Part shown: one piece after another, positions 46,994-55,679 of the stretch
Layout of the letters: each line of letters opens with the position of its first letter
How positions within the stretch are numbered: the stretch's first letter is position 1
From: Mesotaenium endlicherianum
Lineage: Eukaryota; Streptophyta; Zygnematophyceae; Zygnematales; Mesotaeniaceae
Assembly: GCA_009602735.1 (NCBI GenBank)
Contig: WELA01008653.1
Location: 120,698 to 184,697 of the forward strand
Reading direction: 5' to 3'
Length of the DNA stretch: 64,000 bases
Translations under genes and position numbers: made by a program
Notes under the pieces: model-generated
What the model saw: the letters and a program-made list of their open reading frames with translations, nothing else
The model's database searches: none
Told to the model about the DNA's origin: nothing

Positions 46994-48304
46994 TTAAATA
47001 AAACGGTTGATGAGGTTCTCCATCCATTCCTGTTTACCGCTGGTGATGGCCGGCTCTCCCTGCTCAATAGCATAGGCACGCAGGTCTTCCAGCGACAACT
47101 TACCTTCTTCGTATGCTTTTCCTTTGCCACTGTCGTAGCTGGCATAACGTGTTGCGCGGAATTTTTTATAATCTGATTGCCGGAGGATGGCATCTGCCAC
47201 GAGCAGGGCCCTTGCAAAAGCATCCATGCCGCCTATATGTGCGTGGAACAGGTCTTCGGCGTCGGTAGAGTTACGACGAATCTTCGCATCGAAGTTGATA
47301 CCGCCGCCTGCGAAGCCACCCGCTTCCAGTATAATAAGCATGGCTTCTGTAAGCTCGTTGATATTGTTGGGGAACTGGTCTGTATCCCATCCGTTCTGGT
47401 AATCGCCGCGGTTAGCATCCATGCTGCCCAGCAAGCCGGCATCGGCTGCTACCTGCAGTTCATGCGCGAAGGTGTGGCCGGCCAGGGTGGCATGGTTTAC
47501 TTCGATATTCAGTTTGAAATCACCCAGCAGATCGTACTGGCGCAGGAATCCGATAACAGTTTCACAATCGTAATCGTATTGGTGCTTGGTGGGTTCGCAA
47601 GGTTTGGGTTCGATGAAGAAAGTACCCTTGAAGCCGTTCCTTCTTGCATAATCTTTTGCAGTATGCAGGAAACGCGCCAGGTGTTCTTTTTCCCTTTTCA
47701 TGTTGGTGTTCAGCAGGCTCATATAGCCTTCGCGACCTCCCCAGAATACATAATTCTCGCCACCCAATTCAATGGTAGCATCGAGCACCGCTTTTACTTG
47801 TGCAGCAGCATGCGACAGTACATGAAAATCGGGATTGGTGGCGGCGCCGTTCATATAGCGCCTGTTGGAGAAGAGGTTGGCAGTGCCCCACAGGAGTTTC
47901 ACACCAGTAGCCGCTTGCTTTTGTTTGGCATAGGCTACCACCTGTTGCAGGCGTTTTTCATTGTCTGCTACATCGTTGGTGAAATCCACCACATCCACAT
48001 CATGAAAGCAATAATAAGGTATACCCATCTTGGTGATGAATTCAAACGCCGCGTCCATTTTCTTTTTAGCTCTTGCTACGGCATCGGGTTCTTTATCCCA
48101 GGAAAACAAATGGGTAGGTTCTCCAAAAGGGTCAGCGCCGCTGCCACAGAATGAATGCCAGTAAGCACAAGCAAACCGCAAATGATCTTTCATCGTTTTA
48201 CCGGCTACTATTTTATTTTCATCATACCAGCGAAATGCAAAAGGGTTATCGCTTCCGGTTCCTTCATATTTCACTTTGTCAATGCCTGCAAAAAACTCGT
48301 TCAT
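46994..48304 (-). CDS. xylA: Xylose isomerase XylA
   Basis: A 436-residue enzyme interconverting D-xylose and D-xylulose in the cytoplasm. Diagnostic segments are [52 protein letters not shown] and [20 protein letters not shown], which carry the two-metal site and catalytic His and Lys positions of long-type (class II) xylose isomerases. It lies 13 bases after xylB and upstream of uxuA, giving the order xylB-xylA-uxuA. Confidence 0.98.
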   Translation of the reverse strand: MNEFFAGIDKVKYEGTGSDNPFAFRWYDENKIVAGKTMKDHLRFACAYWHSFCGSGADPFGEPTHLFSWDKEPDAVARAKKKMDAAFEFITKMGIPYYCFHDVDVVDFTNDVADNEKRLQQVVAYAKQKQAATGVKLLWGTANLFSNRRYMNGAATNPDFHVLSHAAAQVKAVLDATIELGGENYVFWGGREGYMSLLNTNMKREKEHLARFLHTAKDYARRNGFKGTFFIEPKPCEPTKHQYDYDCETVIGFLRQYDLLGDFKLNIEVNHATLAGHTFAHELQVAADAGLLGSMDANRGDYQNGWDTDQFPNNINELTEAMLIILEAGGFAGGGINFDAKIRRNSTDAEDLFHAHIGGMDAFARALLVADAILRQSDYKKFRATRYASYDSGKGKAYEEGKLSLEDLRAYAIEQGEPAITSGKQEWMENLINRFI

Positions 48305-48317
48305 GTTTATTAATTTT

Positions 48318-49796
48318 TTATTGATGATTGATATGGTTGTTCAGGTGTTGTTTCCATACCTGGTAATAATCGTTGTATTGTTCTGCATCTGTTACTTCTA
48401 TCCTTTTCACCGGTTTCATATAAGCCGATGCTTCGCCTGCGGTAAAAGCACCCACACCGATCCCCGCTCCCAGCGCCGATCCGCAACTGCCATCATTCTC
48501 ATACAATTCAACCGGTATACCTGTGGTGTTTACAAAACTGGCAGCGAATACATCACTCAAAAACATATTGGCATGGCCAGCCCTGATCACAGTGGGCCGT
48601 ATGCTGTTCTCCTGCATGATCTCGAGCCCATAACGGAAAGCATGCGCCACGCCTTCCAGTCCCGCCCGGTATATATGCGCAGCCGTATGATTGTTGAAGT
48701 CAAGCCCCGTGAGTTCTGCGCCGATCATTTGGTTGTTGAGCATCCGTTCTGCGCCGTTACCGAAGGGCAGGAAAAAAAGTCCGTCGCTGCTGGCTGGAAT
48801 CGCTTCGATGCTGCGGTTCAGGTCTGCATAACTTGTTTGGCCTGCCCCCATTGAACGCACCCAACTGCTGGTGATACCCGCGCCATTGATGCAAAGCAAT
48901 ACACCGATCCGTTGCTGTTCGCTTCTGTGGTTAACATGCGCAAAACTATTGATGCGCGAGAGCGGGTCTGCCGCCAGTGCATCGGTTACGCCATAGATCA
49001 CACCCGAAGTGCCTGCATTGGCCGCTACTTCACCCGGCTCCATCACGTGCAGCGACAACGCATTGTTGGACTGATCACCGGCTTTATAAGTAACGGGGAT
49101 GCCGGGTTTCAGCGAGAGCGCTGTTGCAGCCGCAGCTGTTATCCTTCCATGATCGTCGAACACATTTTTCACTTCCGGTATAAAGGCAGGGTCGAATCCG
49201 AAATATTCCATCAACACAGTTGAAATACCATGCTCTTTGAAATTCCAGAACATACCTTCCGATAAAGCGGCGGGTGTAGTGGTAATGGTACCCGTAAGTT
49301 TCATGGCAATGAAATCTCCCGGCAACATCAGTTTATCGATCCGTTTGTACACTTGTGGCTCATGTTCCTTCACCCAGGCCAGCTTGGAAGCCGTAAAATT
49401 ACCGGGTGAGTTAAGCAGCGTAGAGAGACAATACTTTTCTCCCAGCGCTTTAAAAGCCGCATCGCCATAAGGAACGGCGCGACTATCACACCAAATGATG
49501 CTGTTACGGATACACTGCTGCGCAGCATCTACAAGTACCAGTCCGTGCATCTGGTAAGCAATGCCAATGGCTTCGATAGCTTGCGGATCGTATTTACCCG
49601 AAGCATGCAGGCGCTGAATGGCTACCTGTGTATATTCCCACCACTGATCGGGCGATTGTTCTGCCCACCCCTGTTGCAATGAAACGATCTTTGCTTCCGT
49701 ATCGGGGTAAGCGGCTGTTGCAATGCATTGAAAAGTTTGGGTATCCAGTACCGAAACTTTGACTGAAGAAGTGCCTATATCTATTCCTAATAACAT
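48318..49796 (-). CDS. xylB: Xylulokinase XylB (FGGY family)
   Basis: A 492-residue FGGY-family sugar kinase phosphorylating D-xylulose. Motifs are [16 protein letters not shown] (phosphate-1), [15 protein letters not shown] and [13 protein letters not shown] in the N-terminal lobe, with the catalytic Asp expected near residue 240 ([11 protein letters not shown]). In the C-terminal lobe are [21 protein letters not shown] and [22 protein letters not shown]. It is the first gene of the operon and is divergent from the LacI-type regulator at 49924, which is its likely repressor through the sites in the shared gap. Confidence 0.96.
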   Translation of the reverse strand: MLLGIDIGTSSVKVSVLDTQTFQCIATAAYPDTEAKIVSLQQGWAEQSPDQWWEYTQVAIQRLHASGKYDPQAIEAIGIAYQMHGLVLVDAAQQCIRNSIIWCDSRAVPYGDAAFKALGEKYCLSTLLNSPGNFTASKLAWVKEHEPQVYKRIDKLMLPGDFIAMKLTGTITTTPAALSEGMFWNFKEHGISTVLMEYFGFDPAFIPEVKNVFDDHGRITAAAATALSLKPGIPVTYKAGDQSNNALSLHVMEPGEVAANAGTSGVIYGVTDALAADPLSRINSFAHVNHRSEQQRIGVLLCINGAGITSSWVRSMGAGQTSYADLNRSIEAIPASSDGLFFLPFGNGAERMLNNQMIGAELTGLDFNNHTAAHIYRAGLEGVAHAFRYGLEIMQENSIRPTVIRAGHANMFLSDVFAASFVNTTGIPVELYENDGSCGSALGAGIGVGAFTAGEASAYMKPVKRIEVTDAEQYNDYYQVWKQHLNNHINHQ

Positions 49797-49851
49797 ATTT
49801 CGTATGGCTGCATGGTAAAGTTAGAGCCCAAAATAACAAGTTTTTCAATTA

Positions 49852-49867
49852 ATGCAACCGATTACAT
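49852..49867. promoter_or_regulatory. Candidate LacI-type operator 1 in the xylB-regulator gap
   Basis: ATGCAACCGATTACAT is an imperfect palindrome centred on a CG step, as in LacI/GalR operators. It lies 55 bases upstream of xylB (minus) and 57 bases upstream of the regulator start. Symmetry is partial, so confidence is moderate. Confidence 0.45.
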
Positions 49868-49908
49868 AAAATTTATAGTAAAAAAACTATTTTAGCCTTA
49901 TAATTTAT

Positions 49909-49925
49909 AATGAAAGCGATTGTAT
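49909..49925. promoter_or_regulatory. Candidate LacI-type operator 2 overlapping the regulator start codon
   Basis: AATGAAAGCGATTGTAT shares the central AAxCGATT core with the site at 49852 and overlaps the regulator ATG at 49924. Two sites with the same core suggest autoregulation plus control of xylB, but the core is short. Confidence 0.4.
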
Positions 49926-50955
49926 GAAGCCAGGTAAGGAAGTGACTATATATGATATAGCCAAAAAGCTCAACATTTCTCCCGCCACCGTGAGCCGGGG
50001 CTTGCAGGACAACCCCGCCATCAGCAAAAAAACCAGGAAGCGCATATTCGATATGGCCGATGAACTGGGCTACCGCACCAATCATTACGCCCGCAACCTG
50101 CGGCAGAGCCAGACCAATACCATCGGCGTGCTGGTGCATGAACTGAACAGTAATTTCATCACTTCCGTACTGGCAGGTATAGAAAAAGTAACTACCGAAG
50201 CCGGGTACGACCTCCTCATCGCCCACTCATCTGAAAGCGCCGTTAAAGAGGCCGCCAATGCCAGGAACCTTTTTCACAAGAGGGTAGACGGACTCATCGC
50301 TTCTCTTGCATTCGATACCACTTCGCTTGATCATTTCAAGCCTTTTAAAGAAAAGGGTGTTCCGCTGGTCTTTTTTGACCGGGTGGAACAGGATGCCGAC
50401 AATACTGTTGTGATCATCGACAATGCCAAATGCGGTTATATTGCCACGCAGCATTTGATAGAGCAAGGCTGCAAGAAGATCGTTCACGTTACCGCCAGCC
50501 TGAAACGGAATGTGTATGCGCAGCGTTATAAAGGCTTCCGCGATGCACTCCATGATCATGGATTGAAATTCGAGGAATCGCAACTGATCGTGAACGACCT
50601 CAGTGAGAAAGCCGGCGTTGAAGCGGCGCTCAGGATGCTTAAAATGAAACCCATGCCCGACGGCATTTTTATTACCAATGATTTTGTATCGGCTGTTTGC
50701 ATGCGCACACTCAAAGAAAACGGCTTACGCATTCCGCAAGACATTGCAGTAGTAGGTTTCAACAATGATGCCATCGGCAACCTCATTGAACCGGCGCTCA
50801 CCACCATCAACTACCCCGGTATCGATATGGGCGAGATCGCTGCGCGGAACCTCATCAATCATTTAAAAGGCATCAGCGACATACACCAAACCAATACCAT
50901 CATTGTTCGCTCCGAACTGATCATCAGAAAATCATCTCTCCGTAAACCAGTATAA
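49924..50955 (+). CDS. LacI-family transcriptional regulator of the xylose/glucuronate locus
   Basis: A 343-residue regulator. The N-terminal helix-turn-helix (about 6-60) is VTIYDIAKKLNISPATVSRG, then NPAISKKTRKRIFDMADELGYR. The sugar-binding fold contains TNTIGVLVHELNSNFITSV, GLIASLAFDTTS, a DGIFITNDFVSA strand and AVVGFNNDAIGNLIEPALTTINYPG. It is divergent from xylB-xylA-uxuA and lies 14 bases upstream of the SDR gene, so it probably controls both units. The inducer would be a xylan- or glucuronate-derived sugar. Confidence 0.95.
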   Translation: MKPGKEVTIYDIAKKLNISPATVSRGLQDNPAISKKTRKRIFDMADELGYRTNHYARNLRQSQTNTIGVLVHELNSNFITSVLAGIEKVTTEAGYDLLIAHSSESAVKEAANARNLFHKRVDGLIASLAFDTTSLDHFKPFKEKGVPLVFFDRVEQDADNTVVIIDNAKCGYIATQHLIEQGCKKIVHVTASLKRNVYAQRYKGFRDALHDHGLKFEESQLIVNDLSEKAGVEAALRMLKMKPMPDGIFITNDFVSAVCMRTLKENGLRIPQDIAVVGFNNDAIGNLIEPALTTINYPGIDMGEIAARNLINHLKGISDIHQTNTIIVRSELIIRKSSLRKPV

Positions 50956-50969
50956 ATACCATTGAACAG

Positions 50970-51725
50970 ATGTCAACAGCACAACAAAACAAAATAGCCA
51001 TTGTAACAGGCGGCGGATCGGGCATTGGTCTGGCCATTGCAGGTAAATTGGTGCAGCGCCAGGTGCATACCATTATTGTAGGGCGCGACGAAGCAAAACT
51101 CGCTGCTGCCAAAGCGCAATTAGGCGGGTTGTGCAGCATTTATTCCTGCGATCTCAGTCAGCTCTCTGCCATTCCAAACCTAATAGCAGACATTGTTGCC
51201 GCTTATGGCCGGATAGACATACTGGTGAACAATGCAGGCATCAACATGAAAAAAGAATTCACCGAAGTAAGCGATGAAGATTTCGAGCGGATCATTCGCA
51301 CCAACCTCACCGCGGTATTCGCGCTTTCGCGTGAAGTGGTGAAGCAAATGCTGAACAATCCACATGGCGGCTCCATCGTGAACATCAGCTCCATGGCTTC
51401 TCAATATGGTATTCCAAAAGTGATCGCCTATACCGCATCCAAATCGGCCATCGAAGGCATGACAAGGGCCCTGGCTACAGAACTGTCGCCCAAAGGCATA
51501 CGGGTTAATTGTGTGGCGCCGGGTTTTATTGCTACTGACATGTCGGCCAAAGCACTGAACAACGATCCTGAAAGAAAAGCGAAAGCGCTGGGCCGTACGC
51601 CGATGGGTGTATTGGGTCAGCCTGCAGATATAGGCGATGCGGTAGCATTCCTTGCTTCCGATGCCGCACAATATATCACCGGCGTGGTATTGCCGGTAGA
51701 CGGGGGCAATTCGATCGGGTTTTAA
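50970..51725 (+). CDS. Short-chain dehydrogenase/reductase (sugar or uronate oxidoreductase)
   Basis: A 251-residue SDR with the cofactor motif TGGGSGIG, NNAG (residues near 88), the catalytic Ser in NISSMASQYG and Tyr-x3-Lys in YTASKSAIEGMTRAL, and the C-terminal PVDGG. SDR enzymes of this type reduce or oxidise sugar acids such as fructuronate or keto-gluconates. Position after the LacI gene and near uxuA makes a uronate-pathway reductase (fructuronate to mannonate) attractive, since no uxuB or uxaC is visible here. That assignment is inference. Confidence 0.9.
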   Translation: MSTAQQNKIAIVTGGGSGIGLAIAGKLVQRQVHTIIVGRDEAKLAAAKAQLGGLCSIYSCDLSQLSAIPNLIADIVAAYGRIDILVNNAGINMKKEFTEVSDEDFERIIRTNLTAVFALSREVVKQMLNNPHGGSIVNISSMASQYGIPKVIAYTASKSAIEGMTRALATELSPKGIRVNCVAPGFIATDMSAKALNNDPERKAKALGRTPMGVLGQPADIGDAVAFLASDAAQYITGVVLPVDGGNSIGF

Positions 51726-51737
51726 ATCATACTGCAG

Positions 51738-52757
51738 ATGAAAAAATTCATTCCCGCTCTTTTTTTATTGCTGCCTGCTGCTCCACTGCCGGCACGGGTA
51801 GTGAGCAGCGCTGCTCAACACTCCAATGATTTCGTTATTGTTTCGCATAATCAGCAAGCGGTTATCGCGGTAAACGCGTCAGATGATGCCCTGGTGTTGA
51901 AAGCCGCTACGTTGTTGCAACAGGATATAGCAGCTCTTACAGGGAAAAAATTATCCATCGTTCACAATAACACTGGCGCTGCCCTTGCCATCATCATCGG
52001 CAGCCTGCAGCATTCTGCATTGGTTCAACAATTGGTGAAGGAAAAGAAAATACAGGCCGATAGCCTGAACATCTGCACTGCCGAACAATACGGCATAGTG
52101 ATTGGTACTACGCACCACGAACCACTCATGCGCGCACATGTGGAATGGAGGCGGTATGGCAAAGGTTTATGGAATTATGACAGCAATGCTACCGTACTGG
52201 CCGACTTCTGGAGAAAAGGCATGCAACGCGCTACCAATGAAAAGATCGTCAGCATTGGCATGCGCGTACCCGACGATATTACGCTGCCGCTTTGCGACGA
52301 CAACTGGGGCAATATCTGCAAACTGCCCAGGCTTACAGATGCGCCCCGCAGTGGTGGATATGCTTTCTTTCAACTGGTACTCCATCCCATCAAAGCTTAT
52401 GGCAACCTGCAACTTGTTCCTGTCAAAGGCAATAAAACAGTTACTGTGCATGCCACTGTGAAGAATACGGGAAGCAGAAACGGAGAAGAAGTGGTTGAAC
52501 GCTATGTATCCCATCATGCTGCACAACAAGATGCGATCCGCTCACTGAAAGGGTTCCGCAGGATTTCATTGAAAGCAGGAGAAAGCGCAACTGTCAGCTT
52601 CAAGCTCGGTGCAGAAGAATTGTCTACCCGCGATAACAACGGCGGTTACCTGCCTTTCACTTTCAAAGGCAATACACTGATCGCTGTTGGCGGTTGCCAA
52701 CCCAGCGAAAGCAGTATTCAAAATAAACAAACCGTGCAAGCATTTCTTAACCTATAA
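51738..52757 (+). pseudogene. In-frame fusion remnant: GH115 fragments joined to a GH3 C-terminal domain
   Basis: The 339-residue frame keeps a signal peptide (to about residue 19). The N-terminal GH115 domain (about 30-123, LTGKKLSIVHNNTGAALAII) is followed by scattered GH115 barrel pieces: HHEPLMRAHVEWRRYGKGLW (about 126-145), ADFWRKGMQRATNEKIVSIGMR (155-176), DDNWGNICKLPRL (187-199) and RSGGYAF. From about residue 220 the sequence is the C-terminal fibronectin-like domain of GH3 beta-glucosidases/xylosidases (VHATVKNTGSRNGEEVVERY and LKGFRRISLKAGESATVSF). GH115 alpha-glucuronidases usually exceed 800 residues and GH3 enzymes 700. At least three internal deletions plus a fusion have kept the frame open. 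It is probably inactive; a residual binding role is possible. Confidence 0.75.
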
Positions 52758-52769
52758 AGTATATTCTTT

Positions 52770-53699
52770 ATGAAATCATTTTCCCGCAGAAATTTTCTGA
52801 AGACCGGCCTTGCTGTCCTGCCTGTTCCTTTTGCAGCGACTGCATTCGGAAACGCAATAAAAAAACATAAGCCTTTGCTGGCTTTCTCTACGTTGGGTTG
52901 CCCTGACTGGACCTACTCCCAGATACTGGACTTCGCGCAGCTAAACGGTTACAACGGCATCGAGATCAGGGGAATCCAACGACAGATCGATCTGGGAAAA
53001 TGCCCCGAGTTCAGTACACCTGAAAAAATTGCGGCCAGTCTGCAACAGGCAACCGACAAAGGATTGCGGTTTGTTGACCTGGGCTCTTCTGCCGAATTAC
53101 ACCATGCTAATGTTGAGACAAGGCAAAAAAACATAGCTGCTGCCAAACAGTTCATCGACCTGGCGCAACAATTGAATTGTCCTTATGTGCGCGTATTCCC
53201 TAACAGTCTGCCCAAAGACGACCAGCGCAAAGCAACGATCGACAGGATCATCAGCGGATTACTGGAACTGGGTAATTATGCGCAGGGCAAAAACGTTAAA
53301 GTGTTGCTCGAATCGCATGGCGATGCGGTGAAGACCAATGAGTTGAAAATGATCATGGATGCGTCGAAGCATCCGCATGTGGGCATGGTATGGGATGTGG
53401 CCAATATGTGGACGAAAGAAAAGGAATCACCCGCATCTGTCTATGCCCAATTGAAAGATTATATTTTCCATACCCACCTCAAAGACTTTAAGTATGTTAA
53501 TGGCAAAGAGCATTATGTATTGCTGGGCCAGGGAGAAGTACCCATTTTCGAAGCCATCGACGCACTATACAAAGGCGGATACAAAGGTTATTACAGTTTT
53601 GAATGGGAAAAACTCTGGCATCCGGATATTGATGCACCGGAAGTAGCCCTGGCTGATTTCCCCAAAGCCATTCATAAACATTTCGGATCGGTTCTGTAG
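52770..53699 (+). CDS. Sugar phosphate isomerase/epimerase-type TIM-barrel protein, Tat-exported
   Basis: A 309-residue protein with a twin-arginine leader (SRRNFLKTGLAVLPVPFAATA) and an AP-endonuclease-2/xylose-isomerase-like TIM barrel. Segments include LDFAQLNGYNGIEIRGI, PYVRVFPNSLPK, VLLESHGDAVKT, HVGMVWDVANMW and HTHLKDFKYV near the C-terminus, supplying Glu, His and Asp metal ligands. Exported members probably act on sugars or inositols in the periplasm. It follows the GH115/GH3 remnant by 12 bases and ends the plus-strand unit that begins with the LacI gene. The exact reaction is unknown. Confidence 0.88.
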   Translation: MKSFSRRNFLKTGLAVLPVPFAATAFGNAIKKHKPLLAFSTLGCPDWTYSQILDFAQLNGYNGIEIRGIQRQIDLGKCPEFSTPEKIAASLQQATDKGLRFVDLGSSAELHHANVETRQKNIAAAKQFIDLAQQLNCPYVRVFPNSLPKDDQRKATIDRIISGLLELGNYAQGKNVKVLLESHGDAVKTNELKMIMDASKHPHVGMVWDVANMWTKEKESPASVYAQLKDYIFHTHLKDFKYVNGKEHYVLLGQGEVPIFEAIDALYKGGYKGYYSFEWEKLWHPDIDAPEVALADFPKAIHKHFGSVL

Positions 53700-53702
53700 C
53701 GC

Positions 53703-54116
53703 TTAATGCCCCACTTTGATATAGCCCCAACCATCCCGCTGTTTTGAGATGATCTCATAAATGCCGTCGGGTACGACTTCCACGCCGGGCACTAATTGAT
53801 CTTTGGTGAGGTTATTCCTTTTCAGGGTCATGGCGCAGACTTTGAAGCTTGCTTTGTTATCGGCAATGAGTTGCTCTACAGCGGCCTGTTGCGAAGAGTG
53901 GCCCTTGACTACCAGGTCGAGCCCCTGGCCATACACCACAACTTCCAATTTCGCTTCCGGTGAAGCGCCTTTGATGAGTCCAATTTCGCGGGTGACCGCC
54001 TGTTGGTTGACGGTATCCTTGCTGGACATATCGAATACCACTTTGTAATTTTTTTCCTGTGCATGAACAGACACAATGATTACCAGGGTAAAGAGGTACA
54101 AAATGCTTGTTTTCAT
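53703..54116 (-). CDS. Exported DsrE-family protein
   Basis: A 137-residue protein with a signal peptide ending VSVHAQ. The DsrE/DsrF-like fold is seen from KVVFDMSSKD, LEVVVYGQGLDLVVKG and FKVCAMTLKRNNL, with a single Cys in the position of the conserved DsrE-type cysteine, followed by VPDGIYEIISKQRDGWGYIKVGH. Exported DsrE-like proteins are common in Bacteroidota and may handle sulfur or thiols; the function is not proven. It is divergent from the small Cys-rich protein at 54228. Confidence 0.85.
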   Translation of the reverse strand: MKTSILYLFTLVIIVSVHAQEKNYKVVFDMSSKDTVNQQAVTREIGLIKGASPEAKLEVVVYGQGLDLVVKGHSSQQAAVEQLIADNKASFKVCAMTLKRNNLTKDQLVPGVEVVPDGIYEIISKQRDGWGYIKVGH

Positions 54117-54227
54117 AGAACAAGATTTAAGTCATACATAGTATTGATAACAATCAGTTTAAAAATACTCATATTTCGATGGGATTCATACTACCTTTGT
54201 CCGGAAATTTATACAGCTTAATATTCA

Positions 54228-54602
54228 ATGTTTAAACAATTCACGGCAGCGGTATTTCTGATTGCGTTTTCTGCGCAGATATTCAGCAAAGCTGTGATTG
54301 TTGTCAACTTCTACGCTAACCAAGCATACATTGCTAAAACCCTCTGTATCAACAAGGCCAACCCCAAAATGCGTTGTTGCGGCAGATGCCAGCTTTCCAA
54401 AAGACTGAAACAGGAAGACAACAAGGAGAGGCAAAACCCCAACCTGAAAATTGAAAAGGGTAATGAAGTGATCTCTTCAAAATCTTTTTTTGCCAGTTAC
54501 CAGTTTCAAGAAGTGAATGCAGGGGTAGACGTCTATCCTGATTACAAGGCTCATAAATTGGTCGATCGATCACAGGCTGTCTTTCATCCTCCTACTGCGT
54601 AG
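54228..54602 (+). CDS. Small Cys-rich membrane-anchored protein
   Basis: A 124-residue protein with one N-terminal hydrophobic segment (FTAAVFLIAFSAQIF) and a Cys cluster KTLCINKANPKMRCCGRCQL (Cys at about 43, 51, 52 and 55). The tail ends in VFHPPTA. Proteins with this ICxN-x-CCxG(R/K)C arrangement are found in Bacteroidota beside outer-membrane receptors and barrels, apparently in metal-handling contexts. It lies 97 bases upstream of the barrel gene at 54700, whose mature protein starts with another Cys cluster. A role in copper or other thiophilic metal handling is inferred. Confidence 0.75.
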   Translation: MFKQFTAAVFLIAFSAQIFSKAVIVVNFYANQAYIAKTLCINKANPKMRCCGRCQLSKRLKQEDNKERQNPNLKIEKGNEVISSKSFFASYQFQEVNAGVDVYPDYKAHKLVDRSQAVFHPPTA

Positions 54603-54699
54603 CCTTCTTCTCTCTATTAGCTATAGATAAATTTCTCACACGTATTACACCGGCTGAATTAGCCGGATGATATGTCATTTACCCAACTCATCAACCAAT

Positions 54700-55608
54700 A
54701 TGAAAAAGACATTACTCATCATAGTTTTCATAACTGCCGGCTTGAACAGTTTCGCTTGTGATATCTGCGGATGCGGAGGCGGTAATTTTTATATGGGCCT
54801 GCTGCCTCATTTCAAAAGCAAATTCATTGGTATTCGTTACCATTATATGAATTACAATACACAGCTTGCAGCAGACTCTTCGCAGTTCAGCAGAAATTTT
54901 TACAACACCATTGAAGTCTGGGGCGGTTTGAATGCAGGCAGGCACTGGCAATTACTGGGCTTTATACCTTATCACCTCAACAAGCAGATTGATGACGACG
55001 GCATTAGTCATCGAAACGGCGTGGGCGATATTACCCTGCTTGCCAATTATCAGGTGTTGCACAAAATGACCAGGGGAAACAGGATGGGCACGGAGCAACA
55101 ACTGTGGATCGGCGGTGGCGTAAAGCTGCCCACCGGCGCCTTCAGTGTGAATGTCAAAGACCCCAACCTTACTGTAAGAGATGTGAATGCACAATTGGGA
55201 ACCGGCAGTATCGATTTCCTGTTCAATGCCATTTATAACGTGCGTGTTGGCAACTGTGGCATAAATACCATCGCCAGTTACAAACTCAATACGGCTAAAG
55301 ATGCTTATCGTTTCGGAGATAAGCTAACCGTCAACAGCATTGCTTTTTACAGTTTCCCTGTTGGTAAAGAAATCAACCTGCTGCCCAACATCGGGGCTAT
55401 GTATGAGTATACGGCAGGCAATGTGCTCCATCGCCAACCGGTAGATGCAACAGGAGGATATATCGCCACCGCTTCTGCCGGTGTGGAAATGAACCTGCAA
55501 CGTTTTACCGTTGGCTTGAATGCACAGGCGCCTTTCAGTCAACGCTATGCCGATGGCCAAACCAGGTTAAACTGGAGAGGCAATTTGCATGTATCCGTCA
55601 CGCTGTAA
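54700..55608 (+). CDS. Outer-membrane beta-barrel protein with N-terminal CxxCxC cluster
   Basis: About 302 residues from the ATG at 54700; an extension to 54667 adds no leader features. The signal peptide ends NSFA and the mature protein starts CDICGCGGGNFYMGLLPHFK, a C-x2-C-x-C cluster. The rest is a barrel (FIGIRYHYMNYN, GVGDITLLANYQ, GGGVKLPTGAF, ending LHVSVTL), similar in type to those at 575 and 57238. The cluster suggests binding of a soft metal, fitting the Cys-rich neighbour at 54228. The substrate is unknown. Confidence 0.82.
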   Translation: MKKTLLIIVFITAGLNSFACDICGCGGGNFYMGLLPHFKSKFIGIRYHYMNYNTQLAADSSQFSRNFYNTIEVWGGLNAGRHWQLLGFIPYHLNKQIDDDGISHRNGVGDITLLANYQVLHKMTRGNRMGTEQQLWIGGGVKLPTGAFSVNVKDPNLTVRDVNAQLGTGSIDFLFNAIYNVRVGNCGINTIASYKLNTAKDAYRFGDKLTVNSIAFYSFPVGKEINLLPNIGAMYEYTAGNVLHRQPVDATGGYIATASAGVEMNLQRFTVGLNAQAPFSQRYADGQTRLNWRGNLHVSVTL

Positions 55609-55626
55609 TCATCGTTGTACTGATGG

Positions 55627-55666
55627 AAAAAGTGAAGCATTCAAAAACTATGGATGCTTCACTTTT
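55627..55666. terminator. Bidirectional terminator between convergent genes
   Basis: A 13-bp stem (AAAAGTGAAGCAT / ATGCTTCACTTTT) with a loop of about 13 bases lies between the stop of the barrel gene (55608) and the stop of the VHPO-like gene (55680). The A- and T-rich stem ends supply the T tract in both directions. Confidence 0.8.
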
Positions 55667-55679
55667 ATATCAGGATAAT

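Noticed and set aside
47177-48154. 325-codon plus-strand frame
   Set aside because: It is antisense to the well-conserved xylA gene and has no recognisable domain.
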